A stretch of DNA of 64,000 bases, from the NCBI GenBank assembly GCA_024401435.1, contig JAKSLB010000016.1, positions 1-64,000 on the forward strand, written 5' to 3'. Below, piece by piece: positions 45,357-55,500 of the stretch. Position numbers and translations under genes: made by a program. Below the pieces are notes generated by a model that was not told the DNA's origin, did not search any database, and worked only from the letters and a program-made list of their open reading frames with translations. Numbering within the stretch: the first letter of the stretch is position 1; every line of letters begins with the position of its first letter. Origin of the DNA: Paludibacteraceae bacterium (GTDB taxonomy: Bacteria; Bacteroidota; Bacteroidia; Bacteroidales; Paludibacteraceae).

Positions 45357-45972
45357 TTATTTCAGCAGCGTATGCATATAGCACTCCAACACTCTTGAAT
45401 AGTCCTTATCCGCTTCCTTGATTACTCCATCTTCAGTGCGGGAAAAGCGGATCCAGACGTCGGTCTCGAAATTATAGACAAACGACTCTTGAATGGATGG
45501 ATAACGCACAAACGAGCTTCGGATGACGCCTTCACTGTAACGGTCGTTTTTTCTTGTATGGGTGATTTCGATTGTCACCAAAGGATTTTCGGGGTCGATA
45601 TCATCATACATGTGAGCATTCTCCCAGATGGAAATGTCGGGGCAAATTCGAGGGCGGTCGTCGGAGAGTTTCGTCTCGGTGAGGATATTTTCATCGTCGT
45701 ATTTCCTAAGGTAATTTTTATATATGACACCTTGTATTTTTTGGTGGGTGAAATGGTTGTTTTAATCGTGTTTCTGTAAGAATGGCGTTGTCGAAACGTT
45801 TCAGATAATTCTGTGTTATTCTCATCTGAATTATCTGATGAGTAAATACATTACCACCAGCCATACCCAAACCTTCGCAACGACAAAGGTTCTCGTAGTA
45901 CTCTTTCTCGTAGTATTTTACTATCTTTTTTAGTTCTTCTTTGGTGTATTTGTAGTCTTGGATCGTTTCCAT
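45357..45972 (-). pseudogene. broken Uma2/DUF820-like (PD-(D/E)XK nuclease fold) gene
   Basis: Two overlapping pieces lie in different frames. The 5' piece (from the ATG at 45972) reads METIQDYKYTKEELKKIV.. GTAGG-like GLGMAGGNVFTHQ.. ILTETRLK and stops at 45718. The 3' piece, readable from about 45750 in another frame to the stop at 45357, repeats the same segment (FTHQKIQ.. ENILTETKLSDDRPRICPD) and continues IWENAHMYDD..PLVTIEITHT..YPSIQESFVYNF. The DRPRxxPD..xxEI pattern fits Uma2 proteins. The shared middle segment is only about 60% similar, so this looks like two related genes joined by deletion, or an old duplication followed by decay. Confidence 0.6.
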
Positions 45973-46049
45973 AAATAATCAGTGTTTTCTATTATCTAAA
46001 TGTGAAACGGGTCGTTTCTCAAATACTAAGAATATTGCTCATTTTTTTG

Positions 46050-46057
46050 CAAAGATA
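46050..46057 (-). promoter_or_regulatory. -7 box for the Uma2-like fragment
   Basis: TATCTTTG on the minus strand lies about 78 bases before the ATG at 45972. Confidence 0.4.
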
Positions 46058-46195
46058 ACTTTTATGCATCTATTTACGAAACGGATGGTCTCACAAAATC
46101 TTCCTTGTTTTAATTTGGAATAATTTCAAGCAATTGTGTCTAACTTAATTTTCTAAGCACTGCTTGGAAAATTGGGAACCGAAGATATAACAACC

Positions 46196-46288
46196 TCATA
46201 TTGACCAAGTTACTTTTTGAATAACCATTCTTGTTGACCAAACTTCGTTGGCAGCCTCATTCATATACCTCAATCGTGCTTTCACTCG
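46196..46288 (-). pseudogene. possible remnant of a DUF1016/YhcG-type nuclease
   Basis: On the minus strand a frame reads RLRYMNEAANEVWSTRMV.. before a TGA at 46196. The pattern RxxYMNEAxxxxWSTR resembles the N-terminal helical region of DUF1016 (YhcG/PDDEXK) proteins. No further part of such a gene is seen. The match is short and could be chance. Confidence 0.35.
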
Positions 46289-46701
46289 TTTTGCTTAATC
46301 TTTTCCTTGTTTGATTCTTCTGAATTGTATTTCCAATCAATTATTTTGTATATCAATAAAGGAATTAGAAAAACATAAACAATAAATTCACTGAAATCAT
46401 AGTAATATATATAGGCTGTTTTGTGTTCGCGTACAAAAGGGTAAAAATCGTATATATATAATCCGTTTTTCCAACATCCGCTTAAATATAAACATAAAAG
46501 ATTAATGACAGTCCAAACAGCATAAATCCATCTCCATGTTTTCATTCTTGAAGCTATATTAAAATTCAATACAGAAATTTCATATGTTTTGTTTTCTTCA
46601 TCATTGTCTTTTGTCGATAAGTCGTCAGATTGAATTCCACCACAATATTTACAATATTTAGAGTCTTCTGAAATTTTTTTCCCACAATGTTTGCAATACA
46701 T
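46282..46701 (-). CDS. zinc-ribbon membrane protein
   Basis: This 139-residue protein has an N-terminal zinc ribbon (MYCKHCGKKI..KYCKYCGG), a short linker and two hydrophobic segments (WRWIYAVWTVINLLCLYL and FIVYVFLIPLLIYKII). It is a small membrane protein of unknown function, common as an accessory gene. A TATATTTG box at 46749-46756 fits as its promoter. Confidence 0.7.
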   Translation of the reverse strand: MYCKHCGKKISEDSKYCKYCGGIQSDDLSTKDNDEENKTYEISVLNFNIASRMKTWRWIYAVWTVINLLCLYLSGCWKNGLYIYDFYPFVREHKTAYIYYYDFSEFIVYVFLIPLLIYKIIDWKYNSEESNKEKIKQNE

Positions 46702-46903
46702 AATCTTAAATTGAATTAATGTTTATTTAAGTGTTTATATTATGATAACAAATATAAAAGTATTAAAATTTTTATGGAAATATATGTTTTGAATAAAAAG
46801 ATTCAAAATTTTATCATTATAATTTCATAGGTAATTGATTCCGATCTCAAAAATTTTCCATGTTTATAATGTCCTATGATTTTTTGTTGAAAATAAGTAT
46901 GGA

Positions 46904-48097
46904 TCATGAGTTGTTTTGTTTGTTTCTCTTCAAAAGTCTCCAACTTCTTATTCCAATAAACAACCAACCTAATACGGGTAAATACATTGCTAAAACAATA
47001 GGCCGCTTATAGATTGTTTTTAAACATTTGAAGAAAGAAAATTTTAATCCATTATTGTCATTGTTGTCTTTCTCGGTGAAATTCACATCAAAATAGGTCA
47101 TTGTTAATGGCCAGAAAGCAGGGAAATATCTGAAGAAATATCGTTTGTTTTTCCACATTGCTTTCAGTAGACCTTTAATGTCGTAAGGGTGTTTGCTATA
47201 TTGCTGTTGAAGCTCAAGCAGGTTTTCTTGCATTATTGATCTGACCTTTTCTGCCACTTTTTTTAAATCCTTTTGAGTTAATTCTTCAAGAGGTTTATCA
47301 ATCATTTCATACACTTTTATGGGTTTCCCTATGACGAAATTGATTTGAGAGGGAAGAGCTACATAAAAAATCCATGGTTGAAAAATCGCTAAGAAGATGA
47401 TTGGACCCATTGGGAAAAATGGCATTCCGAATTTCCTGCATTTCTTTGTCAGATGTTTTAAATTGTATGCAATTGGGTTGTTGTATTCTGCATTGATGGT
47501 ATAAAATGGAATGACATCGGTTTTGTACCTGATGCTCATTCGTAGAAATGAAGTTTTGAAAGGTTGAAGTTTGTATTTCTTATCAAACCCTTTCCCTATT
47601 CCTTCGAGTCCTTCCGGAAATATCAAAAGATGGGTTTGATTTAATTTCATTCCTGTTTCAAAATTCAGTAAATTCGCATTAATACATCCTGCTTTCCACC
47701 ATAGGTCGTCTATCATAAAGGGACACATATATGGAAACTTGGTTAATAATGGAGAAATGAGTGTCCTAATATTGTTGTTTGAATTTTTTAAATTTTCAAG
47801 CATTTTTGAAATGAATACAATTGCGTCCCAAGGAAAAGCCATTCCAGAATGATTATCTGCAAAAATTAATGGAGCTTCCGGATTTGAACGATTGGGGAAT
47901 GTGTCAAATCCGATAAATTTTGCTCTAAACCATACGTTCCTAATATGACTTAATATGGATTCAACGAATTTGTTTGAATAATTGATACTAAAGTATTTGT
48001 TGAAATTCTCTTCGTTTTTGAGAATGTCTTCGTCGCTTATTATCAATCTGTTTCGGAAATTTATATTGTTGTCTATTTCAATTTGTTCTAAATACAT
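46904..48097 (-). CDS. PlsC-like phospholipid/glycerol acyltransferase family protein
   Basis: This 397-residue membrane-associated protein belongs to the lysophospholipid acyltransferase superfamily. It has the active-site segment FADNHSGMAFPWDAI (His and Asp, with a longer spacing than the canonical HX4D) near residue 80, FPEGLEGIGKG near 180, and two C-terminal hydrophobic stretches. The acceptor lipid is unknown. It is a lone gene, next to an IS982 remnant. Confidence 0.8.
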   Translation of the reverse strand: MYLEQIEIDNNINFRNRLIISDEDILKNEENFNKYFSINYSNKFVESILSHIRNVWFRAKFIGFDTFPNRSNPEAPLIFADNHSGMAFPWDAIVFISKMLENLKNSNNNIRTLISPLLTKFPYMCPFMIDDLWWKAGCINANLLNFETGMKLNQTHLLIFPEGLEGIGKGFDKKYKLQPFKTSFLRMSIRYKTDVIPFYTINAEYNNPIAYNLKHLTKKCRKFGMPFFPMGPIIFLAIFQPWIFYVALPSQINFVIGKPIKVYEMIDKPLEELTQKDLKKVAEKVRSIMQENLLELQQQYSKHPYDIKGLLKAMWKNKRYFFRYFPAFWPLTMTYFDVNFTEKDNNDNNGLKFSFFKCLKTIYKRPIVLAMYLPVLGWLFIGIRSWRLLKRNKQNNS

Positions 48098-48223
48098 TAT
48101 ATATAAAAATATCTAAATAACGTGAGTTCAATGAATTCTAACTAATTGATTGTTTGGTAATTAGCAATAAAAGTTGTATCTTTATAATGAAAAAAAAAAC
48201 AAAAAAACACAAACTTTTATTGC

Positions 48224-48505
48224 ATGTTTACCGAAGACAAAGTTACTGAAATTTATTGTTTGGCAGACGATTTCTGCAAATATTTTGATTCAATAGTTGA
48301 AAAATACGCTATTGACACCACAAATACCATAAAACGTAAGTACCACAGAGACAACCGCTTATCAAGTGCTGAAGTTATGCTTATTGTGATTATGTTCCAT
48401 GCCTCTGGTTTCAGATGTCTAAAGCACTTCTATTTGGAATATGTGTCAGTTCATTGCAAGAACCTGTTTTTATACTCTTATAATTCCTTATGTGTTATAT
48501 CTTAA
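48224..48505 (+). pseudogene. truncated IS982-family transposase
   Basis: The first ~75 codons match the N-terminus of IS982 transposases (MFTEDKVTEIYCLADDFC..; RLSSAEVMLIVIMFHASGFRCLKHFY). The frame then degenerates into LFLYSYNSLCVIS and stops at 93 residues instead of about 290-300. The DDE catalytic region is absent from 48506-48761, so the element is dead. Confidence 0.8.
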
Positions 48506-48705
48506 ACAATCATTCAACAGATGGGATTTTTTCATTCTGCAGTATGAAATGATTACAAAATCAAAAAAAAATTTCATCTTTCTACACATTTTAATTGGTT
48601 CTATTTCGATTTATGAAACAATAACATTATTTTTTTTATGATTTGTTGATTTGCATAATCTGTAGCAATGTGTGAAAATTGTTCGTTTTTATTTGCATAA
48701 AAGTG

Positions 48706-48713
48706 TAAATTTG
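48706..48713 (+). promoter_or_regulatory. -7 box for the 230-aa exported protein
   Basis: TAAATTTG lies 49 bases before the ATG at 48762. Confidence 0.5.
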
Positions 48714-48761
48714 CTTCGTTTACGATGTTGAAAACGTCATGACTCGAAATCGATTTATATT

Positions 48762-49454
48762 ATGAAGAGATACTTATTAGGAATTGTTTTTGTTATAGTA
48801 GGAGCACTTAACGTTTTAGCACAATCAGAGCATAAAATGTCATTCGGAGTCGGTATACTAAGCCACCCGTATAATCGCCAGTTTCTTTTTAGCCTTATGG
48901 AAGATCTTTCTGATTATCCTGACGATAACGATCATGGAACCTACAAATTTCAAGATAAAATTGTACACTCATTCCCGTTGACCACAAGTCTCCATTACGA
49001 ATGTTCCGTCGGGAAACATTTCGCATTTGGATTATGTTTCGCATACGATTATATGAGAATGGAGCATCATACTGAGGTTTGGACCTCCGTCGGAGATGAA
49101 ATAAGTGATAATGGGGAAACTCATACCATTTGGGATAGAACCTATGAATCAGGCAGTATATATAGTCATATTTTCAACATCATGCCAGAAGTGACCATCT
49201 ATTGGTTTAAGAAGAGGCACGTTGCTTTGTATAGTCAAATATCTGCTGGACTCAGATTCAACGTGGAGAAAGAGACCATTTATTGTACCCATGCTGAAAC
49301 GGCTTCTCTTACAGAGCATCATTTCACTTGTCAGGTATCACCTGTCTGTGCAGAATTCGGAGGTCCTGTTTGGAGAGGTTTTGCCGAATTCGGTTATGGT
49401 GCTCAGGGCATCTACCAATTAGGAGTAAAACACATCTTTCAAGGAATCAACTAA
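48762..49454 (+). CDS. exported hypothetical protein, probable outer-membrane barrel
   Basis: This 230-residue protein has a signal peptide (LLGIVFVIVGALNVLAQ) and amphipathic strands with a terminal aromatic residue (MSFGVGILS, LHYECSVGKHFAFGLCFAYDY, VALYSQISAGLRFNV, FGYGAQGIYQLGVKHIF). It is consistent with an 8-strand OMP_b-brl-type barrel. Family identity is not certain. It is convergent with the metalloprotease gene downstream. Confidence 0.65.
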   Translation: MKRYLLGIVFVIVGALNVLAQSEHKMSFGVGILSHPYNRQFLFSLMEDLSDYPDDNDHGTYKFQDKIVHSFPLTTSLHYECSVGKHFAFGLCFAYDYMRMEHHTEVWTSVGDEISDNGETHTIWDRTYESGSIYSHIFNIMPEVTIYWFKKRHVALYSQISAGLRFNVEKETIYCTHAETASLTEHHFTCQVSPVCAEFGGPVWRGFAEFGYGAQGIYQLGVKHIFQGIN

Positions 49455-49487
49455 AAGGGTATGGCGTCATAAAATGCATCAAAATTA

Positions 49488-51911
49488 TCACCTTACTATC
49501 ACTTTCCAAATTTTTCCATCGCTTTGTACTATATATTCTCCTGTAGTGACAGTAAAACGAACGGACTGATGAACAGGTCTTCGCTCTCCTATTTTGATAC
49601 CTGAAATAGTATAAATTTGTACATTTTTGGATGCGTTTGTAATAACGATATCTTTTCCTTCTACATATACACTTATTGTTTGATCGACTATTGTTTGTGT
49701 ATGAGTAGATTCCAATGACATTTCAGTGTCGGTTGAATAGTAATTGGGATAATTGGTTAAGTTGATGTCATAATTAGGATTGTTACTTTGCTTGTTAATG
49801 CTGTAACTAAGCGTTTCCAGTCGTTTGGGTACATTGTTCCAATTCTCTTTTAACGTATTGATATCGGCTATGCTTAGGTTTCCTTTCCCATCGCCCAAAG
49901 TACGACCGTTGTTGGCATTATCGGCAAATTGAAGATAGGTACCTGATGAAAGTGCTTGATTGGCTCCCGCAGCTTCTCCGTCGCCGCCAGCGATGGCAGT
50001 ACCATTGATAGTAAACGAAGATGCGTCCCGTTGCCATAGATTACCGCAAGCAATGGCATTGCCGTACATTTTGGTATCGACCATATAAGCATTGTCTGTG
50101 ATAAATGCATTTTCATAGATTTCACAATTATTGAATACTCGTGCTTCTCCTGCAATGATGGCGTTTCCATACACTTTTGCATTAGAGAAGACCATTGCAT
50201 TTTCCTTGATAATGGCATTACCAGAGATATTGGCAGCTCCTTTTATGATGGCGAAGTCTTCGATACGAGCATTATCGCTAACGACGGCATTTCCCAATAC
50301 TTTTGCATGTGGTCCCACGTAGGCAGAAGAGGCTACTTTCGCAGTATTGGCGACCCAACCACCGCCATTGGAATGAGGAGCTCCATTTGTTTTTGTGCCT
50401 TCATAATCTTCGTTATAACCCATTGGAACTGCGTTGTCTAACCGAAATTCGTAGGGGTAACGATAATATTTAGGGAATCCAGCTTCCCATGTGTACCAGT
50501 GTGCATCATTGAATTCTGTAGGGGCACCTGTTACGATCAACCATATTTGTGCATCATTGGCTTCTTGAGTGAAACTAACGACTCTATCGTCATCATGGTA
50601 AATATCACCATAACGAGGAGAACCATCTTTTTGTACAGCAACGAATCCCCAACGCCAACCAGCCTTTTTTAGGTTATCCCCTTCTGTATGACCTCTGAAA
50701 CGCATGGTGAAGGTTGCTGTTCCGTCATCATTCAATTTTTCAGGGAAGATTTGAATGGCATTGTATCCGTAGTCTTGAGGAGCCTGACAATCACGAATGG
50801 CGAAATGTCTTTTTTCATAATCAACAGCATATGGTATTGTATGGTATTTTTTCATTATGATATTATAGGGTTCGCAAGCGCCTGTCCAATAGTCGTAGTG
50901 TGTTGCATCAGTGTTGTATTGAATGGTTTGAACGTATTTCTTCGCGTAAGCTCCCGTGCCTTCCGTATAGTCGTAGGTGATATTTTTCATGGCTGTATTG
51001 GCAATGAAGTCATTGAGATTAGTAATGTTATCGTCGAAGAAGAGACGAGATGCTGTTTGTAGCACATGTTCCTTTCGGTTATTTTTCCAAATGTTACCCA
51101 ACACGAGTTTTCCGAATTCTTCTTCCATGTTCAAAAGGAGAAAACTTGTGGTGTAATGTTTTCGTGTGTTTAGGTAATGAGAGTGAGTAGCATACATATA
51201 ACGAGCTAAGTCTTGGATTCCATTCGGATACATATCGTCGGCAGCATGATTGGCAGAGCGTTCCCAGAATGGACCATTGTTACTATCGTTGCAGATGCTT
51301 AGGCTCTCATCTGTTTTGTCTACGCCGCATTGGTAAGAGATGGCATGGAACATTTCATGAGCCAAGGTATAGTAAGGATATTCAGTTTGAGAATTGACAC
51401 CGATGGCAGCTGGGTTCACCCACATAGCACCGATTGTATTGTCGTAACCCGAACCATAAGCCATCCAGTTGGTTGTATAATTCAGCATGAAAAGCATTTT
51501 GTATTTACTCCAGTTCTTACCATTCCATGAGATGGTTTGCATATCATCAATATGATGTTTTAGAATATCTTCGCACACATTCATATACTCTTTTAGATTG
51601 AATGTGTTATTTGGATTACTGGGGTCAATCATTTTTTCTGGATTAGAACCGAAGCCTGACTCCCAAAAGCAGATTACATTTTCTGTTTGGTAAGATCTGT
51701 TTTTCGACCATCGTTCGCTATCGTCATTTAGGTCGTCAATAGAATAGATGGTACCATTCCTTCTGTTTTTGTTACAAAAATCATCCGCCCATGAGGAATT
51801 GAATTCAGAAGGGATAAAGATGGATTTTTCAGCCTGAAGGGTTGAGAACGATGAGGTTATGATAACGGACAAAATAATTGTTCTTATGATGTGTAATTTC
51901 AAGGTTTTCAC
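49488..51911 (-). CDS. secreted Svx/AvrXca-like (DUF6055) metalloprotease with hexapeptide beta-helix and T9SS-like tail
   Basis: This 807-residue exported protein has a signal peptide (cleavage near TLQAE) and a zinc-protease domain with TLAHEMFHAISYQC (HExxH, ~187) followed by NHAADDMYPNG. A beta-domain follows, then from ~540 a run of hexapeptide-like turns (VGPHAKVLGNAVVSDNARIEDFAII..GNAIIKENAMVFSNAKVYGNA) typical of a left-handed beta-helix. A C-terminal sorting-like domain (VQIYTISGIKIGE..GEYIVQSDGK) ends it. Svx/AvrXca proteins are known from plant-associated bacteria; here it probably degrades host or dietary protein. -7 box TACATTTG at 52049-52056. Confidence 0.75.
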   Translation of the reverse strand: MKTLKLHIIRTIILSVIITSSFSTLQAEKSIFIPSEFNSSWADDFCNKNRRNGTIYSIDDLNDDSERWSKNRSYQTENVICFWESGFGSNPEKMIDPSNPNNTFNLKEYMNVCEDILKHHIDDMQTISWNGKNWSKYKMLFMLNYTTNWMAYGSGYDNTIGAMWVNPAAIGVNSQTEYPYYTLAHEMFHAISYQCGVDKTDESLSICNDSNNGPFWERSANHAADDMYPNGIQDLARYMYATHSHYLNTRKHYTTSFLLLNMEEEFGKLVLGNIWKNNRKEHVLQTASRLFFDDNITNLNDFIANTAMKNITYDYTEGTGAYAKKYVQTIQYNTDATHYDYWTGACEPYNIIMKKYHTIPYAVDYEKRHFAIRDCQAPQDYGYNAIQIFPEKLNDDGTATFTMRFRGHTEGDNLKKAGWRWGFVAVQKDGSPRYGDIYHDDDRVVSFTQEANDAQIWLIVTGAPTEFNDAHWYTWEAGFPKYYRYPYEFRLDNAVPMGYNEDYEGTKTNGAPHSNGGGWVANTAKVASSAYVGPHAKVLGNAVVSDNARIEDFAIIKGAANISGNAIIKENAMVFSNAKVYGNAIIAGEARVFNNCEIYENAFITDNAYMVDTKMYGNAIACGNLWQRDASSFTINGTAIAGGDGEAAGANQALSSGTYLQFADNANNGRTLGDGKGNLSIADINTLKENWNNVPKRLETLSYSINKQSNNPNYDINLTNYPNYYSTDTEMSLESTHTQTIVDQTISVYVEGKDIVITNASKNVQIYTISGIKIGERRPVHQSVRFTVTTGEYIVQSDGKIWKVIVR

Positions 51912-52048
51912 AATTTTATATTAAGTTAGAAATTGAATTGACATATTATTTAAGTATACAAAACTACTAATAAAAAAGTAGAAATACAAGATGAGGAAAG
52001 ATAAAGAAAACAGGTAAAAAGGTTGTGTCAGAATAACTTATTTCGGTG

Positions 52049-52056
52049 CAAATGTA
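52049..52056 (-). promoter_or_regulatory. -7 box for the Svx-like gene
   Basis: TACATTTG on the minus strand lies about 138 bases upstream of the ATG at 51911, just after the nested terminator repeat. Confidence 0.45.
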
Positions 52057-52071
52057 CTTGTTATAAAAAAA

Positions 52072-52148
52072 GAGGATGTATCAAAGTGAACTGAACCCCG
52101 AAAGTTGGACAAAAAAACTTTCGGGGTTCAGTTCAAAGATACACCCTC
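52072..52148. repeat. nested palindrome (copy 2) in the trxA terminator
   Basis: Outer arms GAGGATGTATCAAA and GATACACCCTC enclose the 49-bp core 52087-52135 (TGAACTGAACCCCGAAAG..CTTTCGGGGTTCAGTTCA). The core is the reverse complement of copy 1 at 12733-12781. It lies downstream of trxA on the minus strand and can act as its terminator. Confidence 0.75.
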
Positions 52149-52158
52149 AGTAGAGATG

Positions 52159-52185
52159 ATCACTACAAAACAATTTATAGAAATC
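52159..52185. repeat. solo right end of the 199-bp MITE family
   Basis: ATCACTACAAAACAATTTATAGAAATC matches the reverse-strand end of the 59227-59424 copy (ATCACTAAAAAGCAATTTATAGAAATC as seen there) with two differences. It abuts the trxA stop codon. Confidence 0.6.
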
Positions 52186-52187
52186 TC

Positions 52188-52502
52188 TTATAAATTAGCT
52201 TGTAGTTTTTCAACGATTTCATTTTTAGGAACAGCACCGACAACTTTGTCTACTAATTCTCCGTTCTTAATGAAAAGAATAGTAGGAATATTGCGGATAG
52301 AGAATTTTTCAACAATGTCTGCGTTTTCATCCACGTCTACTTTAGCGATAATTGCTTTACCTTCGTATTCTTTGGCGAGATCATCAACAACTGGTGATAA
52401 ATTCTTACAAGGACCACACCATTGAGCCCAAAAATCGATCATGATCAATTTGTCTGTTGCTGCAATCTCTTCGTAGTTTGCATCTGTAATTTCTAGTGCC
52501 AT
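52188..52502 (-). CDS. trxA: thioredoxin
   Basis: This 104-residue thioredoxin has the active site WAQWCGPCKNLSP and the cis-Pro region IRNIPTILF. It is a cytoplasmic disulfide reductase. It starts 19 bp after dnaE in the same direction, so it is probably cotranscribed with it. Confidence 0.95.
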   Translation of the reverse strand: MALEITDANYEEIAATDKLIMIDFWAQWCGPCKNLSPVVDDLAKEYEGKAIIAKVDVDENADIVEKFSIRNIPTILFIKNGELVDKVVGAVPKNEIVEKLQANL

Positions 52503-52521
52503 AATTTTATTGTTTAAAGTA

Positions 52522-55500
52522 TTAGCTTTTTATTTTGTTTAATTCATATTTCACATTCATTCCGTCTAATGAAGTGAGTAACTCTCTTGTTACGAATACG
52601 TTTGTGGAACGAGAACGGAGTAATATGTTTATTCCCGTCATTTTCTCTTTTATAGAGAAATATAAAGCAGCACCTGATTGTGTATTTGTTGAATTGTTTT
52701 CAATCGTAGTACTGATATCTTCTACAAAGGTAGTAGTAAAATTTTCTTCATCGGTATATATTACGAAATTTTTTACCACATTATTGATAGCATCCGTCAT
52801 CCATTGAATTTTGTTAAAGATGATTCGTCTGTCTTTGTCGTAACTTTTTCGTTTTGCATATTTTCCTGAAACGAAGATTGTATAGCCATCTTGTAGATAG
52901 TTACCAAAGCTTGCTAAGTCGTCGCTAAAGAAAGAAAATTCATGGACACCAGAATAGTCTTGAATGGCAACAATTTTAAAGTCTGCCCCATTCTTCGTTT
53001 TCAAATTCTTCACGTTCATGATCATTCCTCCGAAGAAGACGTCGGCATCTTCCATTAGTTTTTCTTTTTCAGGATTAATAAACTGAGGTCCGCTCCAATC
53101 GGTGGACAAATCAGCCATTTGAACGTTGCATACGTGTTTTAGCACCACGTAAAAATCATCTAGTGGATGAGCCGAAAGGAAGATTCCTACCAAATCTCTT
53201 TCTCGGTTCAATAAGTCGATCCGAGGTAAAGATTCCACTTTTGGAATTTTAGGTTTGGCAACGCTTGCTCCCACGTCATTTTCGTCAAAAAGACTAAGTT
53301 GAAGTTGTGATTTCCCATTTTCAGATTGTATTTTCACACCATAAGCATGGATGGTATCAATAAAGCCTGGTAATAGGAAATGTTCACGTTTGATATCAGG
53401 AAAACAATCGAAAGCGCCAGCCATTGCTAAAGTCTCTATTGTTTTTTTACCACAAGATGTTAAATTAACACGTTCTACAAAGTTGTATATATCGGTGAAT
53501 TTACCATTCTTTTTTCTTTCGTTCAAAATGGATTCTACGGCACCTTCACCCACACCTTTAATACCAGCGAGACCGAAACGGATGTTTCCTTCTTTGTTGG
53601 CTGTGAAGTTCATATCACTTTCATTAACGTCAGGAATCAGAACCTGAATACCCATACGTTTGCATTCGTCCATAAATTTGGTGATATCTGTGATGCTATC
53701 CTTGTTTCGTGTAAGGTTGGCAGCCATATACTCTGCTGGGTAGTGAGCTTTCAAATAACCTGTTTGATAAGCCACCCAAGCATAACATGCCGCATGAGAT
53801 TTGTTGAATGCGTAAGAAGCAAACTTTTCCCAATCGGCCCAAATCTTTTCCAAGATGGCAGGATCGTGTCCATTTTTTTTACCGCCTTCCAAAAATTTGG
53901 GTTTTAGAATTGCTAGCATGGCAAAAATCTTCTTACCCATAGCTTTACGTAACGTATCAGCTTCACCTCTTGTGAAGTTGGCTAATAGTCGGCTAAGCAA
54001 CATTACCTGCTCTTGGTAAACCGTAACACCATATGTATCTTTCAAATACTTTTCCATAACTGGAATATCGTATTCAATCGGTTTCTTACCTAATTTTCTG
54101 TCGATGAAGGTTGGTATGTAATCCATTGGACCTGGACGATACAAGGCGTTCATGGCAATCAAGTCGGATATTTGAGAAGGTTGAAGTTCACGAAGAAATT
54201 TTTGCATTCCGGGCGACTCGAATTGGAAAGTACCGATGGTTGCCCCTTCACTATATAATTTATACGTTAGTTCATCGTCAATCGGAATATGGTCAATATC
54301 TATATCTTCACCAGTTGTAATCTTAATGTTTTTTAATGCTTCTTTGATGAGGGACAGTGTTTTTAGTCCCAAAAAGTCCATTTTGATGAGTCCGACCGAT
54401 TCTACCACATGTCCGTCATACTGTGTTACCGCCACATTGTTACCAGAGTCTTTATCCATGATAGTACAGATCGGTGCAAAGTTCGTTAAGTCGTCGGCAC
54501 CGATGATGACACCACAGGCATGAATACCGATTTGTCGGTTGGTATCTTCCAGTTGTTGAGCATAACGAAGCATGGATGCAATGTTTTCATCCGATCCTTC
54601 CAATAGTTTCTTTAATTCAGGAATGTATTTGTAGCAGTTTTTGAGGTTGACTTTCGGCATTTTTTTAGGCAATTCTCCATCAACAGCCTTTACCTGGTCT
54701 TCTTCAAATCCACGGTCTGGTACAAATGATTTGATATGGTTTACTTCAGACAAGGGAACATTCTGAACACGACCGACATCAGCAATACTTGATTTGGTAG
54801 CCATTGTACCATACGTAATGATATGAGCTACTTTTTCAGCACCATATTTTTTCGTTACCCAATCCAGCACTTTTCCACGACCATCATCATCAAAATCCAC
54901 ATCGATATCGGGTAAGGATATACGGTCAGGATTTAAGAAACGCTCGAACAGCAAATCGTATTTTAGAGGATCAAGATCTGTAATCTTTAGACAGTAGGCA
55001 ACCACAGAACCAGCCGCAGAACCACGACCCGGACCGACGGAGACATCCAGTTCTTCACGAGCACCACGAATATAGTCTTGTACGATGAGGAAGTATCCAG
55101 GGAATCCCATGGTCTTCATGATGTGGAGTTCGAAGGTGATACGCTCCCGTTGTTCGTCAGTTAAATTCTCTCCATAACGTTCTTTGGCGCCATCCCATGC
55201 TAATTTGTTCAAATAGTCAGCTTCTAGTTTGATACGATATAGTTTTTCATATCCCCCTAACTTCTTGATTTTCTTTTCAGCATCTTCCTGACTTAATACC
55301 ACGTTGCCTTTTTCATCACGAGTAAATTCGTTGAAAAGGTCTTCTTCCGTAAATTTAGTTCTGTATTCTTCTTCTGTTCCAAACGATTCTGGAATAGGAA
55401 ATTTAGGCATGATTGGGTCTGAGTTGATGCTGTATGTTTCGACCTTTTCTGCTATTTCCAATGTGTTGGACAATGCATCTGGAATATCACTGAAGATGGC

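Noticed and set aside
48224-48761. Intact IS982 element
   Set aside because: The transposase stops after 93 codons, the catalytic region is missing and no clear inverted ends were found.
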